DNA of 36,579 nt from Afipia sp. (GTDB lineage Bacteria; Pseudomonadota; Alphaproteobacteria; Rhizobiales; Xanthobacteraceae): NCBI GenBank assembly GCA_030652315.1, contig JAUSAX010000012.1, forward strand, positions 1 to 36,579, read 5' to 3'. The position numbers and the translations under genes are program-made. Shown here piece by piece: positions 1 to 8,593 of the stretch (the stretch's first letter is position 1; each line of letters opens with the position of its first letter). The notes under the pieces were generated by a model. It had not been told where the DNA came from. It was given only the letters and a program-made list of their open reading frames with translations, and did not search any database.

Positions 1-2
1 TG

Positions 3-563
3 ACCAAGGTCGATTTGCGTCTGATGATCGTCGCCGGACTGCTCATCTTCGCGCTCAGTTGCTGGATGATGACCGGGATCACGCGCGATTATGATTTCTA
101 CGAATTGCTGGTGCCGCAGATCCTGCGCGGCGTCGGCATCATGATGGCGATGGTACCGGTGAACAACATCGCCCTCGGCACGCTGGCGCCCTCGCGCCTG
201 AAGAACGCGGCAGGGCTGTTCAACCTGACGCGCAACCTCGGCGGTGCGGTGGGGCTGGCCCTCATCAACACCATCCTCGACAGCCGGACCGACCTGCATA
301 TCTCGCGGCTGCATGACAAGGTCACCTGGGGCAATGCGACGGCGGTCGAGACGCTCAACATGCTGACCCAGAAATTCCAGGGCGCGGGCAACGCCTCGCT
401 GATGGCGCTGAAGCAACTGTCGCTGATCGTACACCGGCAGGCGGTGGTGATGAGCTTCGGCGATGCCTTCTTCATCCTTGCATGCTTCTATCTCGCACTG
501 AGCGTGCTGGTGCTCTTCGTCAACAAGCCCAACATGATGGGCCCGCCGCCGGACGCGCATTGA
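3..563 (+). CDS. MFS drug/organic solute exporter, DHA2 (EmrB/QacA) type, 3' part only
   Basis: The reading frame is open from the window edge, so the true start lies upstream; only the C-terminal ~186 residues are present. The sequence has hydrophobic segments near the start, around the motif GVGIMMAMVPVNNIALG, and a last one (FFILACFYLALSVLVLFV) just before a short polar tail. The pattern RNLGGAVGLALINT, followed by a long polar loop with many Q/N residues, is characteristic of the last third of 14-TM DHA2 exporters such as EmrB, which usually pair with a membrane fusion protein and an outer membrane channel. Substrate cannot be read from this part. A 58-bp gap separates it from the thiolase-like gene. 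Family assignment is good; function beyond proton-driven efflux is inference. Confidence 0.85.
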   Translation, partial: TKVDLRLMIVAGLLIFALSCWMMTGITRDYDFYELLVPQILRGVGIMMAMVPVNNIALGTLAPSRLKNAAGLFNLTRNLGGAVGLALINTILDSRTDLHISRLHDKVTWGNATAVETLNMLTQKFQGAGNASLMALKQLSLIVHRQAVVMSFGDAFFILACFYLALSVLVLFVNKPNMMGPPPDAH

Positions 564-621
564 AGTCGAGCCGCGCCCGTGGCACATCAGTCACGGACAC
601 AGCAATGGCAAGCGCGGGCAC

Positions 622-1758
622 ATGAGTTTCATCAGCGGCGTCGGACTGACGGCTTTCGGCAAGCATGAGGGCCGTTCGACACTCGATCTCATGAGCCAGG
701 CGGCTGAGAGCGCGCTGTCGGATGCGAGCCTCAGGCGGAGCGACATCGACGGTCTGCTGACCGGTTATTCCACCACCATGCCGCACCTGATGCTGGCGAC
801 GGTGTTCGCCGAACATTTCGGCGTGCAGCCGTCTTATGCCCACGCCATTCAGGTCGGCGGCGCCACAGGCCTCGCGATGGCGATGCTGGCGCACGAGCTG
901 GTCGAGGCCGGGGTTGCGAAAACCATTCTCGTGGTCGCAGGCGAGAACCGCCTCACCGGGCAGGCGCGCGATTCGGCGATGAGCACGCTGGCGCAGGTCG
1001 GTCATCCTGAGTACGAAGTGCCGCTCGGTCCGACCATCCCTGCCTATTACGGACTGCTCGCCTCGCGGTACATGCACGACTACGGCCTGACGCAGGACGA
1101 CATGGCGGAGTTCGCCGTGCTGATGCGCAAGCACGCGATGCTGCATCCCGGCGCGCAATTCCGCGATCCGATCACGGTCGCAGATGTGATGGCGTCGCGC
1201 GAGATTTCCTCGCCGCTCAAGCTGCTGGATTGCTGCCCGGTGTCGGACGGTGGCGCGGCCTTCATTGTCAGCCGCGAGCCGACCAGCGACCATCATGTCC
1301 GCATCATGGGCTGCGGGCAGGCGCATCTGCATCAGCATGTTACAGCCGCACGCAGCCTTTCTGACGTCGGCGCGGCGGTTGCAATGTCACGCGCGCAGGA
1401 GAAGGCGGGTGTCGATCCGCGCAGCATCAAATATGCCGGCATCTATGACAGCTTCACCATTACGCTCGCGATCCTGATCGAGGAGCTTGGCATCGCCGCG
1501 CGCGGCGAAGCTGCTGCCCGTGCGCGTAACGGCGATTTCGGCATCAAGGGTGCGCTGCCGCTCAATACCCATGGCGGGCTCTTGAGCTACGGCCATTGCG
1601 GCTGCGGTGGGGCTATGGCGCATCTGGTCGAAACGCAATTGCAGATGACGGGCAGGGCAGGGCCGCGACAGGTGCGCGACGCCTCGTTGGCGCTGTTGCA
1701 CGGCGACGGTGGCGTGATGTCGTCCCATGTCAGCATGTTCCTGGAGCGGGTGCGATGA
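622..1758 (+). CDS. Thiolase-like protein (SCP-x/acetyl-CoA acetyltransferase family) lacking the usual nucleophilic Cys
   Basis: A 378-residue protein with the thiolase fold signature: an N-terminal ISGVGLTAFGK segment, a central glycine-rich AIQVGGATG loop (about residues 76-83) and a C-terminal GHCGCGGAMAHLVE segment. In true thiolases the loop equivalent to VGGATG carries the acyl-accepting cysteine; here that place (about residue 78) is Val. The C-terminal His/Cys region is retained. The gene overlaps the next one by four bases (ATGA), and that neighbour encodes a DUF35 Zn-ribbon/OB protein, the standard partner of SCP2-type thiolases and of the steroid side-chain aldolases (Ltp2 with ChsH2-DUF35). 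I infer an acyl-CoA carbon-carbon lyase or condensing role in a complex with that partner. The substrate is unknown. Confidence 0.85.
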   Translation: MSFISGVGLTAFGKHEGRSTLDLMSQAAESALSDASLRRSDIDGLLTGYSTTMPHLMLATVFAEHFGVQPSYAHAIQVGGATGLAMAMLAHELVEAGVAKTILVVAGENRLTGQARDSAMSTLAQVGHPEYEVPLGPTIPAYYGLLASRYMHDYGLTQDDMAEFAVLMRKHAMLHPGAQFRDPITVADVMASREISSPLKLLDCCPVSDGGAAFIVSREPTSDHHVRIMGCGQAHLHQHVTAARSLSDVGAAVAMSRAQEKAGVDPRSIKYAGIYDSFTITLAILIEELGIAARGEAAARARNGDFGIKGALPLNTHGGLLSYGHCGCGGAMAHLVETQLQMTGRAGPRQVRDASLALLHGDGGVMSSHVSMFLERVR

Positions 1759-2129
1759 GCGAAGCGACAGAACTAAAGGGCTGGACCGACGGCGCCGACG
1801 CGATCCTGTATCAATCGTGCGGGGCATGTCGTCATCTCTGGTACTTCCGCCGTGCCTTCTGTCCGGCGTGTGGCGATGCCTCGCCGCAGACTCACACGGC
1901 GAACGGCAAGGGCGTGGTCTATGCCGTGACAGTGGTTCGTCGCGCGGCGACGCCGGAAGCCAAGGCGCATGTGCCGTATGCGATCCTGCTGATCGATATG
2001 GCGGAAGGCTTTCGCATGATGGCGCATGGCGAGATCGATCTGCGCATCGGAGATCATGTCATTGCGGAATTCATGCCGTTTACGGATTTGCGCACGCCGT
2101 ATTTCGTCAAGGCGTCAACGAAATTGTGA
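1755..2129 (+). CDS. DUF35 Zn-ribbon / OB-fold acyl-CoA-associated protein
   Basis: The start ATG at 1755 overlaps the stop of the thiolase-like gene (ATGA), implying translational coupling; longer in-frame starts upstream would overlap far more and are not credible. The 124-residue product has a rubredoxin-like zinc ribbon, C22-x2-C25 and C36-x2-C39, then an OB-fold half with the segments GKGVVYAVTVVRR and RIGDHVIAEFMP, the standard DUF35_N + DUF35 layout. Such proteins bind acyl-CoA and form obligate complexes with thiolase-like enzymes. Length is typical for the single-domain form (120-140 residues). The pair forms a two-gene unit. Confidence 0.9.
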   Translation: MSEATELKGWTDGADAILYQSCGACRHLWYFRRAFCPACGDASPQTHTANGKGVVYAVTVVRRAATPEAKAHVPYAILLIDMAEGFRMMAHGEIDLRIGDHVIAEFMPFTDLRTPYFVKASTKL

Positions 2130-2544
2130 GCGTGCGGCGTGTCGCCGCGCGCACATTGCCGGATTTTAAGCGGCCGGTACAAAATTTGCCGCAATTATTG
2201 CCCAAAAGATCATCAGTGGATTTCACCCCTGAGTCCGCATTGCTCGAACGCGGGAGGATCGCATGGATTTGAAGTTTGCGTTTATCGCGACCCCGCGAGT
2301 CCTGCGCGTACGCGCCTCGGCATCCGGATACCCCCTCGGTTAACCCCGCGGTCCTCCGCATAAGGTTGGCGGCTGCCATCGGTTCTCCGATGGCCTGTCC
2401 GAGGTCGTCCGGTTCGCTTTGTCGCGGGCCCTGCTGACCAGCTTTCACAACCTGATTCTTTACACGTGACGATTGCGCGCGGCGATGCCGCTGCGTCGTC
2501 CATATTTCTGGAGTCGGCTTGCGCCTGCGCAGCCGAAACATGTC
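2130..2544. other. Intergenic region upstream of the ABC pseudogene
   Basis: This 415-bp stretch carries no convincing gene. A 26-codon reading frame starts at ATG 2263 after a good Shine-Dalgarno (GGGAGGA at 2252-2258) and ends at TAA 2341-2343; it could be a leader peptide but I do not recognise it. Alternative TTG (2473) and ATG (2485) starts for the ABC gene also fall here. No repeat or terminator hairpin was seen. Confidence 0.4.
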
Positions 2545-4350
2545 ATGACTGGTTCTAATAGAAAGAAATCGCCCGCCATCGGTGCGGTGCTGTCGTTCGT
2601 CTTCCGCCACTGGCGTAATCAGCCGGGGCGGTTGTCTGTTGTCGCCGGCGGTCTGATCGCCGCGGCGGCCGCTGACGTGTTCATGCCGTTGTTCGCCGGG
2701 CGGCTGGTGGACGCGGTTGCGCTGGCTGCGACCGATCCGGCCGCCGCACATCGTGCTGCCGGTATCGCATTCGGCGTCATTGTCGCGCTCGGCATTGTAG
2801 CGATGGTTCTGCGCTTCATTGGTCTGAAGGCGATCATCCCTTTTACGCTGCGCATCATGTCGGATGTGGCGCAGAACGCCTTCGTGCGAATCCAGCGCTT
2901 CTCCACGGACTGGCACGCCAACAGCTTCGCGGGCTCGACCGTGCGCAAAGTTACGCGCGGGATGTGGGCGCTCGACCTGATGAACGACACGATCCTGATG
3001 GCGCTGGTGCCGTCGCTGGTGGTGCTGGTCGGCTCGACCATTCTGGTCGGGTGGCATTGGCCGATCCTCGGTGCTGGGATCGCGCTGATCACGGTGGTCT
3101 ATGTCGCCATGACGGTTACGCTGACGACGAAGTACATTGCGCCTGCCGCGCAAATGTCGAACGCGCTCGATACCAAGGTTGGTGGCACGCTGGCAGATGC
3201 GCTGACGTGCAACGCGGTGGTGAAATCGTTCGGTGCGGAGGCACGTGAGGACGATCGACTCGGCGGTGTCCTCGGCAAATGGCACCGTCGGGCGAACCGG
3301 ACCTGGTCGCGCTACACCTATGTCGGCACCGCACAGCACGCTGTGCTGGTGTTGATGAGCGCCGTCGTGATTGGCGGTGTCTTGCTGCTGTGGGCCGCGG
3401 GTCGCGCGTCGGTGGGCGATGTCACATACGTGGTGACGACCTATTTCGTCATTCACGGCTATCTCGGCGACATCGGTCAGCACATCAGCCACCTGCAGCG
3501 TTCGGTGAACGACATGGAGGAACTGGTCGCGATCCACGACGAGGCCATCGGCATTGCCGACGCGCCGGACGCCGTGCCGATGAAGGTCACAGGCGGCGGC
3601 ATCGTGTTCGACGATGTGACGTTCCACTATCGTGGGCACGACACGCCGCTGTACGACCGGCTTGCGGTCAACATCAGGCCCGGCGAGCGTGTCGGTCTGG
3701 TCGGCCGCTCCGGCTCCGGCAAGACGACGTTCGTCAAGCTGGTGCAGCGGCTGTATGACGCGACCGGCGGACGCGTGCTGATCGACGGTCAGGATGTCGC
3801 GAAGGCGACGCAGCAATCGCTGCGCAGCCAGATCGCCATCGTGCAACAGGAACCGACCCTGTTTCACCGCTCGCTGGCCTAGAACATCGGCTACGCGCGG
3901 CCGGGCGCGACCATGGCGCAGATCGAGGAAGCAGCGCGACTTGCCAACGCGCATGACTTCATCATGCGGCTGCCGAAGCGTTATGAGACGCTGGTGGGCG
4001 AGCGCGGCGTGAAGCTGTCGGGCGGCGAACGTCAGCGTGTGGCGCTGGCGCGCGCCTTCCTCGCCGACGCGCCGATCCTGATCCTGGACGAGGCCACCTC
4101 AAGCCTCGACTCGGAATCGGAGGCCTTGATTCAGGAGGCGATGGACCGCCTGATCCAGGGCCGCACGGCGATCGTGATCGCGCACCGGCTGTCCACGGTG
4201 CGCAGCCTCGACCGGATCATTGTGTTCGACCGGGGCCGGATCGCCGAGGAGGGGACGCACGCCTCGCTCGCAAGGCGCCCCGGCGGCATCTATCGCTCGC
4301 TGTTCGAGCGGCAGGTGCTGGAGCTCGACCGCATGTCGGCGGCGGAGTAA
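2545..4350 (+). pseudogene. ABC exporter (fused permease-ATPase), interrupted by an in-frame TAG
   Basis: The frame encodes a half-size ABC exporter of about 601 codons: an N-terminal six-helix membrane domain (residues ~25-310), then an ATPase domain with Walker A GRSGSGKT (virtual residues ~387-394), Q-loop IVQQEP, signature LSGGE (~491), Walker B ILILDEA (~512) and H-loop IAHRLS. Codon 446 (3880-3882) is TAG in the context [15 protein letters not shown], where the family normally has SLAENI; a single G-to-T change in GAG explains it. Reading frame and homology continue unchanged after it. The truncated product would keep Walker A but lose the signature, Walker B and H-loop, so it cannot be an active ATPase. 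ATG 3913 could start only a C-terminal fragment. A sequencing error or readthrough is the alternative. Start choice (2545, 2485 or TTG 2473) is uncertain. Confidence 0.85.
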
Positions 4351-4366
4351 GGGAGGGCCGATACAA

Positions 4367-4450
4367 CGTCATTGCGAGCGAAGCGAAGCAATCCAGTATT
4401 GGTAAAGCAAGAACTGGATTGCTTCGTCGCAAGTGCTCATCGCAATGACG
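4367..4450. repeat. Palindromic intergenic repeat (CGTCATTGCGA family)
   Basis: An 84-bp imperfect palindrome. The left arm begins CGTCATTGCGA and ends CGAAGCAATCCAG; the right arm begins CTGGATTGCTTCG and ends TCGCAATGACG, so both the outer 11 bp and the inner 13 bp pair exactly, with a variable middle. Elements with this core are known as dispersed palindromes in many alphaproteobacteria. It lies between two convergent genes (the ABC pseudogene and the diguanylate cyclase) and could act as a bidirectional transcription stop; that role is inference. Confidence 0.85.
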
Positions 4451-4462
4451 GTGTAACCCGCG

Positions 4463-5671
4463 CTAGCGCAGGTTGACGGTCTTCCGGTCGACGGCGCTGT
4501 GATCCTGAAAATCGTCACCGTCGATCAGTGACGGAACGAGATGCGGTGAGACCGTGTAGACGGCGTAGCCGCTTCTCGATCGCTTCGCCTGATAGAGCGC
4601 TTCGTCGGCGCGGATGAGCAGATCATCCGGCGTCAGTTGTTCGTCGGTCAGAATCGCGATGCCGACGCTTGTGCCAATCTCGATGGTGTAGCCGTTGATG
4701 TTGTAATAGCTGCTGACGTCTTCCACGATGCGGGACGCTAGCCCCGTCGCCTGCTCGCGCTCCGCCACGCCGGTCTGCACCAGAATGAACTCGTCGCCGC
4801 CCAGCCGCACCAGCAGGTCGCTGGCCCTCGTCAGGCACGTCAACCGCCGTGCCACCTCTTTCAGGATCGCGTCACCGGCGGGGTGGCCGTAAAGATCGTT
4901 CGCCGCCTTGAAATGATCGAGATCGAGGCTGTGGACCGCGAGGCCGTAGCCGCTGCGCTGCGCATCGGCGATGACGGCTTCCAGATTCTCGTTGAGCCCG
5001 AGCCGGTTCGACAGACCCGTCAGCGCGTCGCGTTGTGCAAGGCCCGCGAACCTGCGCTTGAGCGTGAGCTGGCTGACGATGGTCTCGTAAGCGTGCTGGA
5101 TGACGTCCACCGCACCGAACAGAAAGATGATCGTCGTCAGTGCAAGACAGATGTAGATCACTCCACCGTGGATGATGCACGCGATCGCCGGCGGAATGGA
5201 AACTATCAGCACACTTGTAAACGCAAGACGTGGCCGATAGGCGACACGCGTGATGGTGCCTGCCGCGTAGGTCGACAGCACCCCGACGATCAGCATGTGA
5301 ACCGTCGGGTCCGGCAGCATATAGCTGCGCACGCCGAGCGCGCTGACGACAATGGCCGTTGCGATGCTTCGTACTGCAAATCGTGTTTCCCACACCGCGG
5401 CCGTTGCACGTGTGAGAGGTTCTGCCGTCACCTCGCGGTGATAGCGGCGGATCATCAGAATTCGTTCGGCTGAAATCAGCAGGCCGATGGTGGTCAGTGA
5501 CAGTACATACGGATCGCCGGTCCGCGCCACGATGGCCCAGCCGACCACGCACTGGCTGATCGCAAAGACGACAATCAGCGGCGTGGCGCTGAACAGGTTG
5601 CCGATCAGTTCGACATAGATGCTCTCCGGGAGGCGGCGCTCGCGGAACAACTGCAGCGGTGAAAAATTCAT
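4463..5671 (-). CDS. Membrane-bound diguanylate cyclase (GGDEF)
   Basis: A 402-residue protein. About six hydrophobic segments lie between residues 26 and 190 (for example LIVVFAISQCVVGWAIV and IYICLALTTIIFLFGAV), with no recognised sensory domain name. The C-terminal GGDEF domain starts near residue 215 (RDALTGLSNR) and carries an intact catalytic GGDEF motif at 291-295. An RxxD inhibitory site (R282-A-S-D285) sits exactly five residues before it, so the enzyme should make c-di-GMP from two GTP and be product-inhibited. No EAL domain is present. The gene is convergent with the ABC pseudogene and divergent from the FecR/CHASE2 pair. The signal sensed by the membrane part cannot be read from sequence. 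Confidence 0.93.
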   Translation of the reverse strand: MNFSPLQLFRERRLPESIYVELIGNLFSATPLIVVFAISQCVVGWAIVARTGDPYVLSLTTIGLLISAERILMIRRYHREVTAEPLTRATAAVWETRFAVRSIATAIVVSALGVRSYMLPDPTVHMLIVGVLSTYAAGTITRVAYRPRLAFTSVLIVSIPPAIACIIHGGVIYICLALTTIIFLFGAVDVIQHAYETIVSQLTLKRRFAGLAQRDALTGLSNRLGLNENLEAVIADAQRSGYGLAVHSLDLDHFKAANDLYGHPAGDAILKEVARRLTCLTRASDLLVRLGGDEFILVQTGVAEREQATGLASRIVEDVSSYYNINGYTIEIGTSVGIAILTDEQLTPDDLLIRADEALYQAKRSRSGYAVYTVSPHLVPSLIDGDDFQDHSAVDRKTVNLR

Positions 5672-6087
5672 TCGATCCGCGATTCATCAAATGCCCAGCG
5701 TTCATGGGCTGATCGTCGCTTCCTAGCGGTGTCAGGTAAAATGAAGGGTCCACGGAAGGTTCAAAGTTGAGGGAACTGGAACCTGCCGGCTGCGTAATGG
5801 GAAGGGAATCCTGAACAGGACTTCCCGCGGACCGAGCCATGCATCCGGCACTACGAGGTCCGCTTCAGGAGCAACCCCGAGTGTGAACCGCTTCACACGG
5901 CAGATGCGGTTTCATGGCCACCTTGGGGATGTGATTGCATTCAACACGAAGCCCGACGGCGCAATTTCTGTCTCCGCAACGGAGATTCGTGCTTAGGTTC
6001 CCGCATAAGGCCACTTGCTGCATTCAATCTCGAAATTGGAATTGCCGTTTCCTGGTGTTCTCAGATCAGGTGCAAGGAGGCATTGTC
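5672..6087. other. Divergent intergenic region with two perfect dyads
   Basis: This 416-bp stretch lies between the diguanylate cyclase (minus) and the FecR gene (plus) and must hold both promoters. I see no gene in it. Two perfect short dyads stand out: GTGTGAA-CCGC-TTCACAC (5881-5898) and TCTCCG-CAA-CGGAGA (5971-5985). Either may be an operator; no promoter hexamers are convincing. Confidence 0.45.
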
Positions 6088-6627
6088 ATGAACAAGGTGA
6101 GCAAGGCGCTTCGCTGTCTGGCGAGCGCTATCTTCATCAGCGCGATGTGTGTGGGCAGCGTTGCGGCGCAGCCGGTCAGCGCGGGCTGCGTGCTGGATCA
6201 GGCGGCATTTACCGGGCGACAGGTTCTGCGCTGCGCCGGAGGCCTGACCATTACCGCGGAGAGCGGTGGTCAGTATTCGCTCCTCGATCGCGATGGGAAC
6301 GGAAAGGCCGACGCGGCGCGTCTGAGCAGCCGCGCGTTACTGCTCGATGCGCCCAAGGGCAGTCTCGGCAAGGCCGGCTTTCAGGTCATAACGCCGCAAG
6401 CCATCGCGGCGGTGCGCGGCACGAAATGGGCGGTGGATGCAGACGGAAGCAAGACATCCGTATTCGTCGCGCGGGGGCGCGTCGCGGTGCGGCGGCCGGA
6501 TTCCGGGCGTGCCGTCGTGCTCGGTGCCGGTGACGGAGTTGATGTGGAGGCCGGCACCGGTCCGCTGACCGTCAAGCGTTGGGCGCCCGCGCGTGTTCAG
6601 GCACTCATGGCGCGCTTCGGACAATAA
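6088..6627 (+). CDS. Secreted FecR-domain protein
   Basis: The start ATG at 6088 is fixed by a strong Shine-Dalgarno (AAGGAGG, 6074-6080); upstream extension has no such site. The 179-residue product opens with a Sec signal peptide (about residues 1-27, cleavage likely after SVAAQ or nearby). A calcium-loop-like DRDGNGKAD segment follows, then the FecR core (about residues 95-135: FQVITPQAIAAVRGTKWAV ... VFVARGRVAV). It lacks the N-terminal cytoplasmic part and TM helix of iron-citrate FecR, and there is no FecI sigma factor or TonB receptor beside it, so it is not a classical iron signalling protein. Six bases separate it from the CHASE2 cyclase, so the two form an operon. I infer a periplasmic ligand or regulator of the CHASE2 sensor. 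Confidence 0.88.
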   Translation: MNKVSKALRCLASAIFISAMCVGSVAAQPVSAGCVLDQAAFTGRQVLRCAGGLTITAESGGQYSLLDRDGNGKADAARLSSRALLLDAPKGSLGKAGFQVITPQAIAAVRGTKWAVDADGSKTSVFVARGRVAVRRPDSGRAVVLGAGDGVDVEAGTGPLTVKRWAPARVQALMARFGQ

Positions 6628-6633
6628 ACGCCG

Positions 6634-8520
6634 ATGAAGCGACTGCGGCTCCCGACCTTGGCGGCACTTGCTCTCGCGGGATTGTGGGGACTCGGGCTCG
6701 GTCTTTTCCATTTGCGCGGCGACGCATGGTTCCTCGATCGTTTCGAAGCGACGATGACGGATCTTCGAACGCTGGTTCGCGGAAAGATCAACCCGCCCGA
6801 TCTGGTGAAGATCATTGCCATCGACGATGACGTGGTGCGGAACGAGGGCGGCTATCCTCTCCCGCGCGCGGCTTTGGCGAGAATCGTCGATGGGCTTGCG
6901 CGCTTCAAACCCAAGGTGATCGTGATCGATCTGCTTCTTGTCGATCCGGGACCGGAGAACGGCGATCAGGCGCTGGAGCAGGCACTCGATCAAAGCCCGA
7001 GCGTGATTGCTGCCGCTGCTGTTTTTACGCAGGGCAAGCAGTGGATTGCATCCGGGGATGACGGTCCGCTTCCAGGTGTGCCGAGCGCCGACCGGTTCCT
7101 GTTGCCGCTGCAGCGGTTCGCTGATCGCGCAGCGGTCGGTGTGGTCAATGTCGCGACCGATCAGAGCGGAACGCCTCGTTTCTTTCCCATGCTTTTCAGG
7201 CAGGGCAATCGCATTGAAGCGTCGCTGCCGTTGCGCGTTGCGGCTGTGGCCGCTGCGGAGAATCCCGGTGTGGAGCCGGACCGGCTGACACTCGCGGGCA
7301 AGTCGATCCCGACAGATATCAGTCACGCTCTCCCGCTAAGCTTCTATGGTCCTCGCGGCACCATCCCGACGTTCAGCGCCGCTTTGGTACTGAACGGACA
7401 GATAGACAGCAAGACGATCGGCGACCGGATAGCGGTGATCGGCGCAACCGTCACCGGCGGAGGGGACGTTTTCCCGACACCCTTCGATTCGGTGCTGCCC
7501 GGCGTCGAAGTGATTGCCACCGCCATTACGCATTTGATCGCCGGCGACGGAATAGTCCGTAACCGGAACGTGCGGCTTGCCGATGTCGGGTTTGCAGCCG
7601 TGCTGCCCATGATTCTGGTCGGCCTTCTGGCGTGGCGTCGCAGCGTCGTCGCGCTGATCTTGATGGCGGTCGTTTTTCTGGCCTGGCTCGGATTGAACGT
7701 CGCCGCGTTCTCGTATGGGGTCTGGCTGAGCGCTGCGCTGCCGATGGCCGCAGCAATTCCTCCGGTCATGCTGTTTGGCGCTGTGCAACTCCAGCAGGGA
7801 CGACGGCGTGCGCAGTATTTCGCGATGAGGAACAGCCTCCTTCAACAATTTCAGGCTCCAGTCGTGCGCGACTGGCTGACCCGTCATCCCGATTTTCTCT
7901 CGGAGCCCGTCCACCAGAATGCAGCGATTGTGTTTATCGATCTGTCCGGTTTCACGGCGCTGAGCGAGACCATGGACGCGGACGAGATCCGCGAATTGCT
8001 GAAGTCGTTTCATGCCTTGATCGACAAGGAAGTCGTCACAGCCGGCGGCGTGATCACCAGCTTCATGGGCGACGGCGCGATGATCCTGTTCGGTTTGCCC
8101 GAGCCTGGGTCCAATGATTCTGCCAGTGCGGTGCGTTGCTGCGTCAGTCTCTGCACCGGCACTCAAAAATGGCTGGCGTCGCTGCCGCCGTCGATCGCGG
8201 TGCGGCTCGGCTTCAAGGTCGGCGCGCATTTCGGGATGATCGTTGCGTCCCGATTGGGCGGCAGAAGCTATCAGCACATCACGGCGACCGGCGATACCGT
8301 CAACGTCGCGAGCCGCTTGATGGAAGTCGCGGCGCGACAGGGCGCCGAGCTTGCGATGAGCGCGGAGATGCTCCGCGCGGCCGGTGCCGACAACGCGCTG
8401 TCGGCGTCGGGTTTTCTCAGTGGACCTGTGGACACCAAGATCAGAGGGCGGTCAGGCTCGCTGACGATCTGGCTCTGGAAAAGCTCTCTCCCCGGCGAGA
8501 CCATGGCCAAGGCCAGCTAG
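6634..8520 (+). CDS. CHASE2-domain class III adenylate/guanylate cyclase
   Basis: A 628-residue sensor enzyme: an N-terminal TM helix (about 5-25), a periplasmic CHASE2 domain (about 30-310, with the typical segments VKIIAIDDDVV, KVIVIDLLL and DVFPTPFDSVLPGVEV), three closely spaced TM helices (about 325-390), and a C-terminal class III cyclase domain. Catalytic residues are visible: metal-binding D436 (IDLSGFT) and D480 (FMGDGAM), and transition-state N557 and R561 (GDTVNVASRL). It should make cAMP (or cGMP) in the cytoplasm in response to a periplasmic signal; the nucleotide is not decided here. The FecR-domain protein six bases upstream is the probable periplasmic partner. Confidence 0.93.
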   Translation: MKRLRLPTLAALALAGLWGLGLGLFHLRGDAWFLDRFEATMTDLRTLVRGKINPPDLVKIIAIDDDVVRNEGGYPLPRAALARIVDGLARFKPKVIVIDLLLVDPGPENGDQALEQALDQSPSVIAAAAVFTQGKQWIASGDDGPLPGVPSADRFLLPLQRFADRAAVGVVNVATDQSGTPRFFPMLFRQGNRIEASLPLRVAAVAAAENPGVEPDRLTLAGKSIPTDISHALPLSFYGPRGTIPTFSAALVLNGQIDSKTIGDRIAVIGATVTGGGDVFPTPFDSVLPGVEVIATAITHLIAGDGIVRNRNVRLADVGFAAVLPMILVGLLAWRRSVVALILMAVVFLAWLGLNVAAFSYGVWLSAALPMAAAIPPVMLFGAVQLQQGRRRAQYFAMRNSLLQQFQAPVVRDWLTRHPDFLSEPVHQNAAIVFIDLSGFTALSETMDADEIRELLKSFHALIDKEVVTAGGVITSFMGDGAMILFGLPEPGSNDSASAVRCCVSLCTGTQKWLASLPPSIAVRLGFKVGAHFGMIVASRLGGRSYQHITATGDTVNVASRLMEVAARQGAELAMSAEMLRAAGADNALSASGFLSGPVDTKIRGRSGSLTIWLWKSSLPGETMAKAS

Positions 8521-8593
8521 CCGCGCGATCCTTTGCCGGATCACACGCAGATAAATCGGCCAGTCTCCAAGCCGGGTTTGCAGTGCGCGCGTT

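Noticed and set aside
2107..3954. Long minus-strand open frame (615 codons)
   Set aside because: It is antisense to the ABC exporter, is rich in Arg/His/Gln as expected of shadow frames in GC-rich DNA, and has no recognisable domain.
6088..6627. FecR gene as part of an iron-citrate FecI/FecR/FecA system
   Set aside because: There is no sigma factor or TonB receptor nearby, the protein has a signal peptide and lacks the cytoplasmic segment, and its partner gene is a CHASE2 cyclase.
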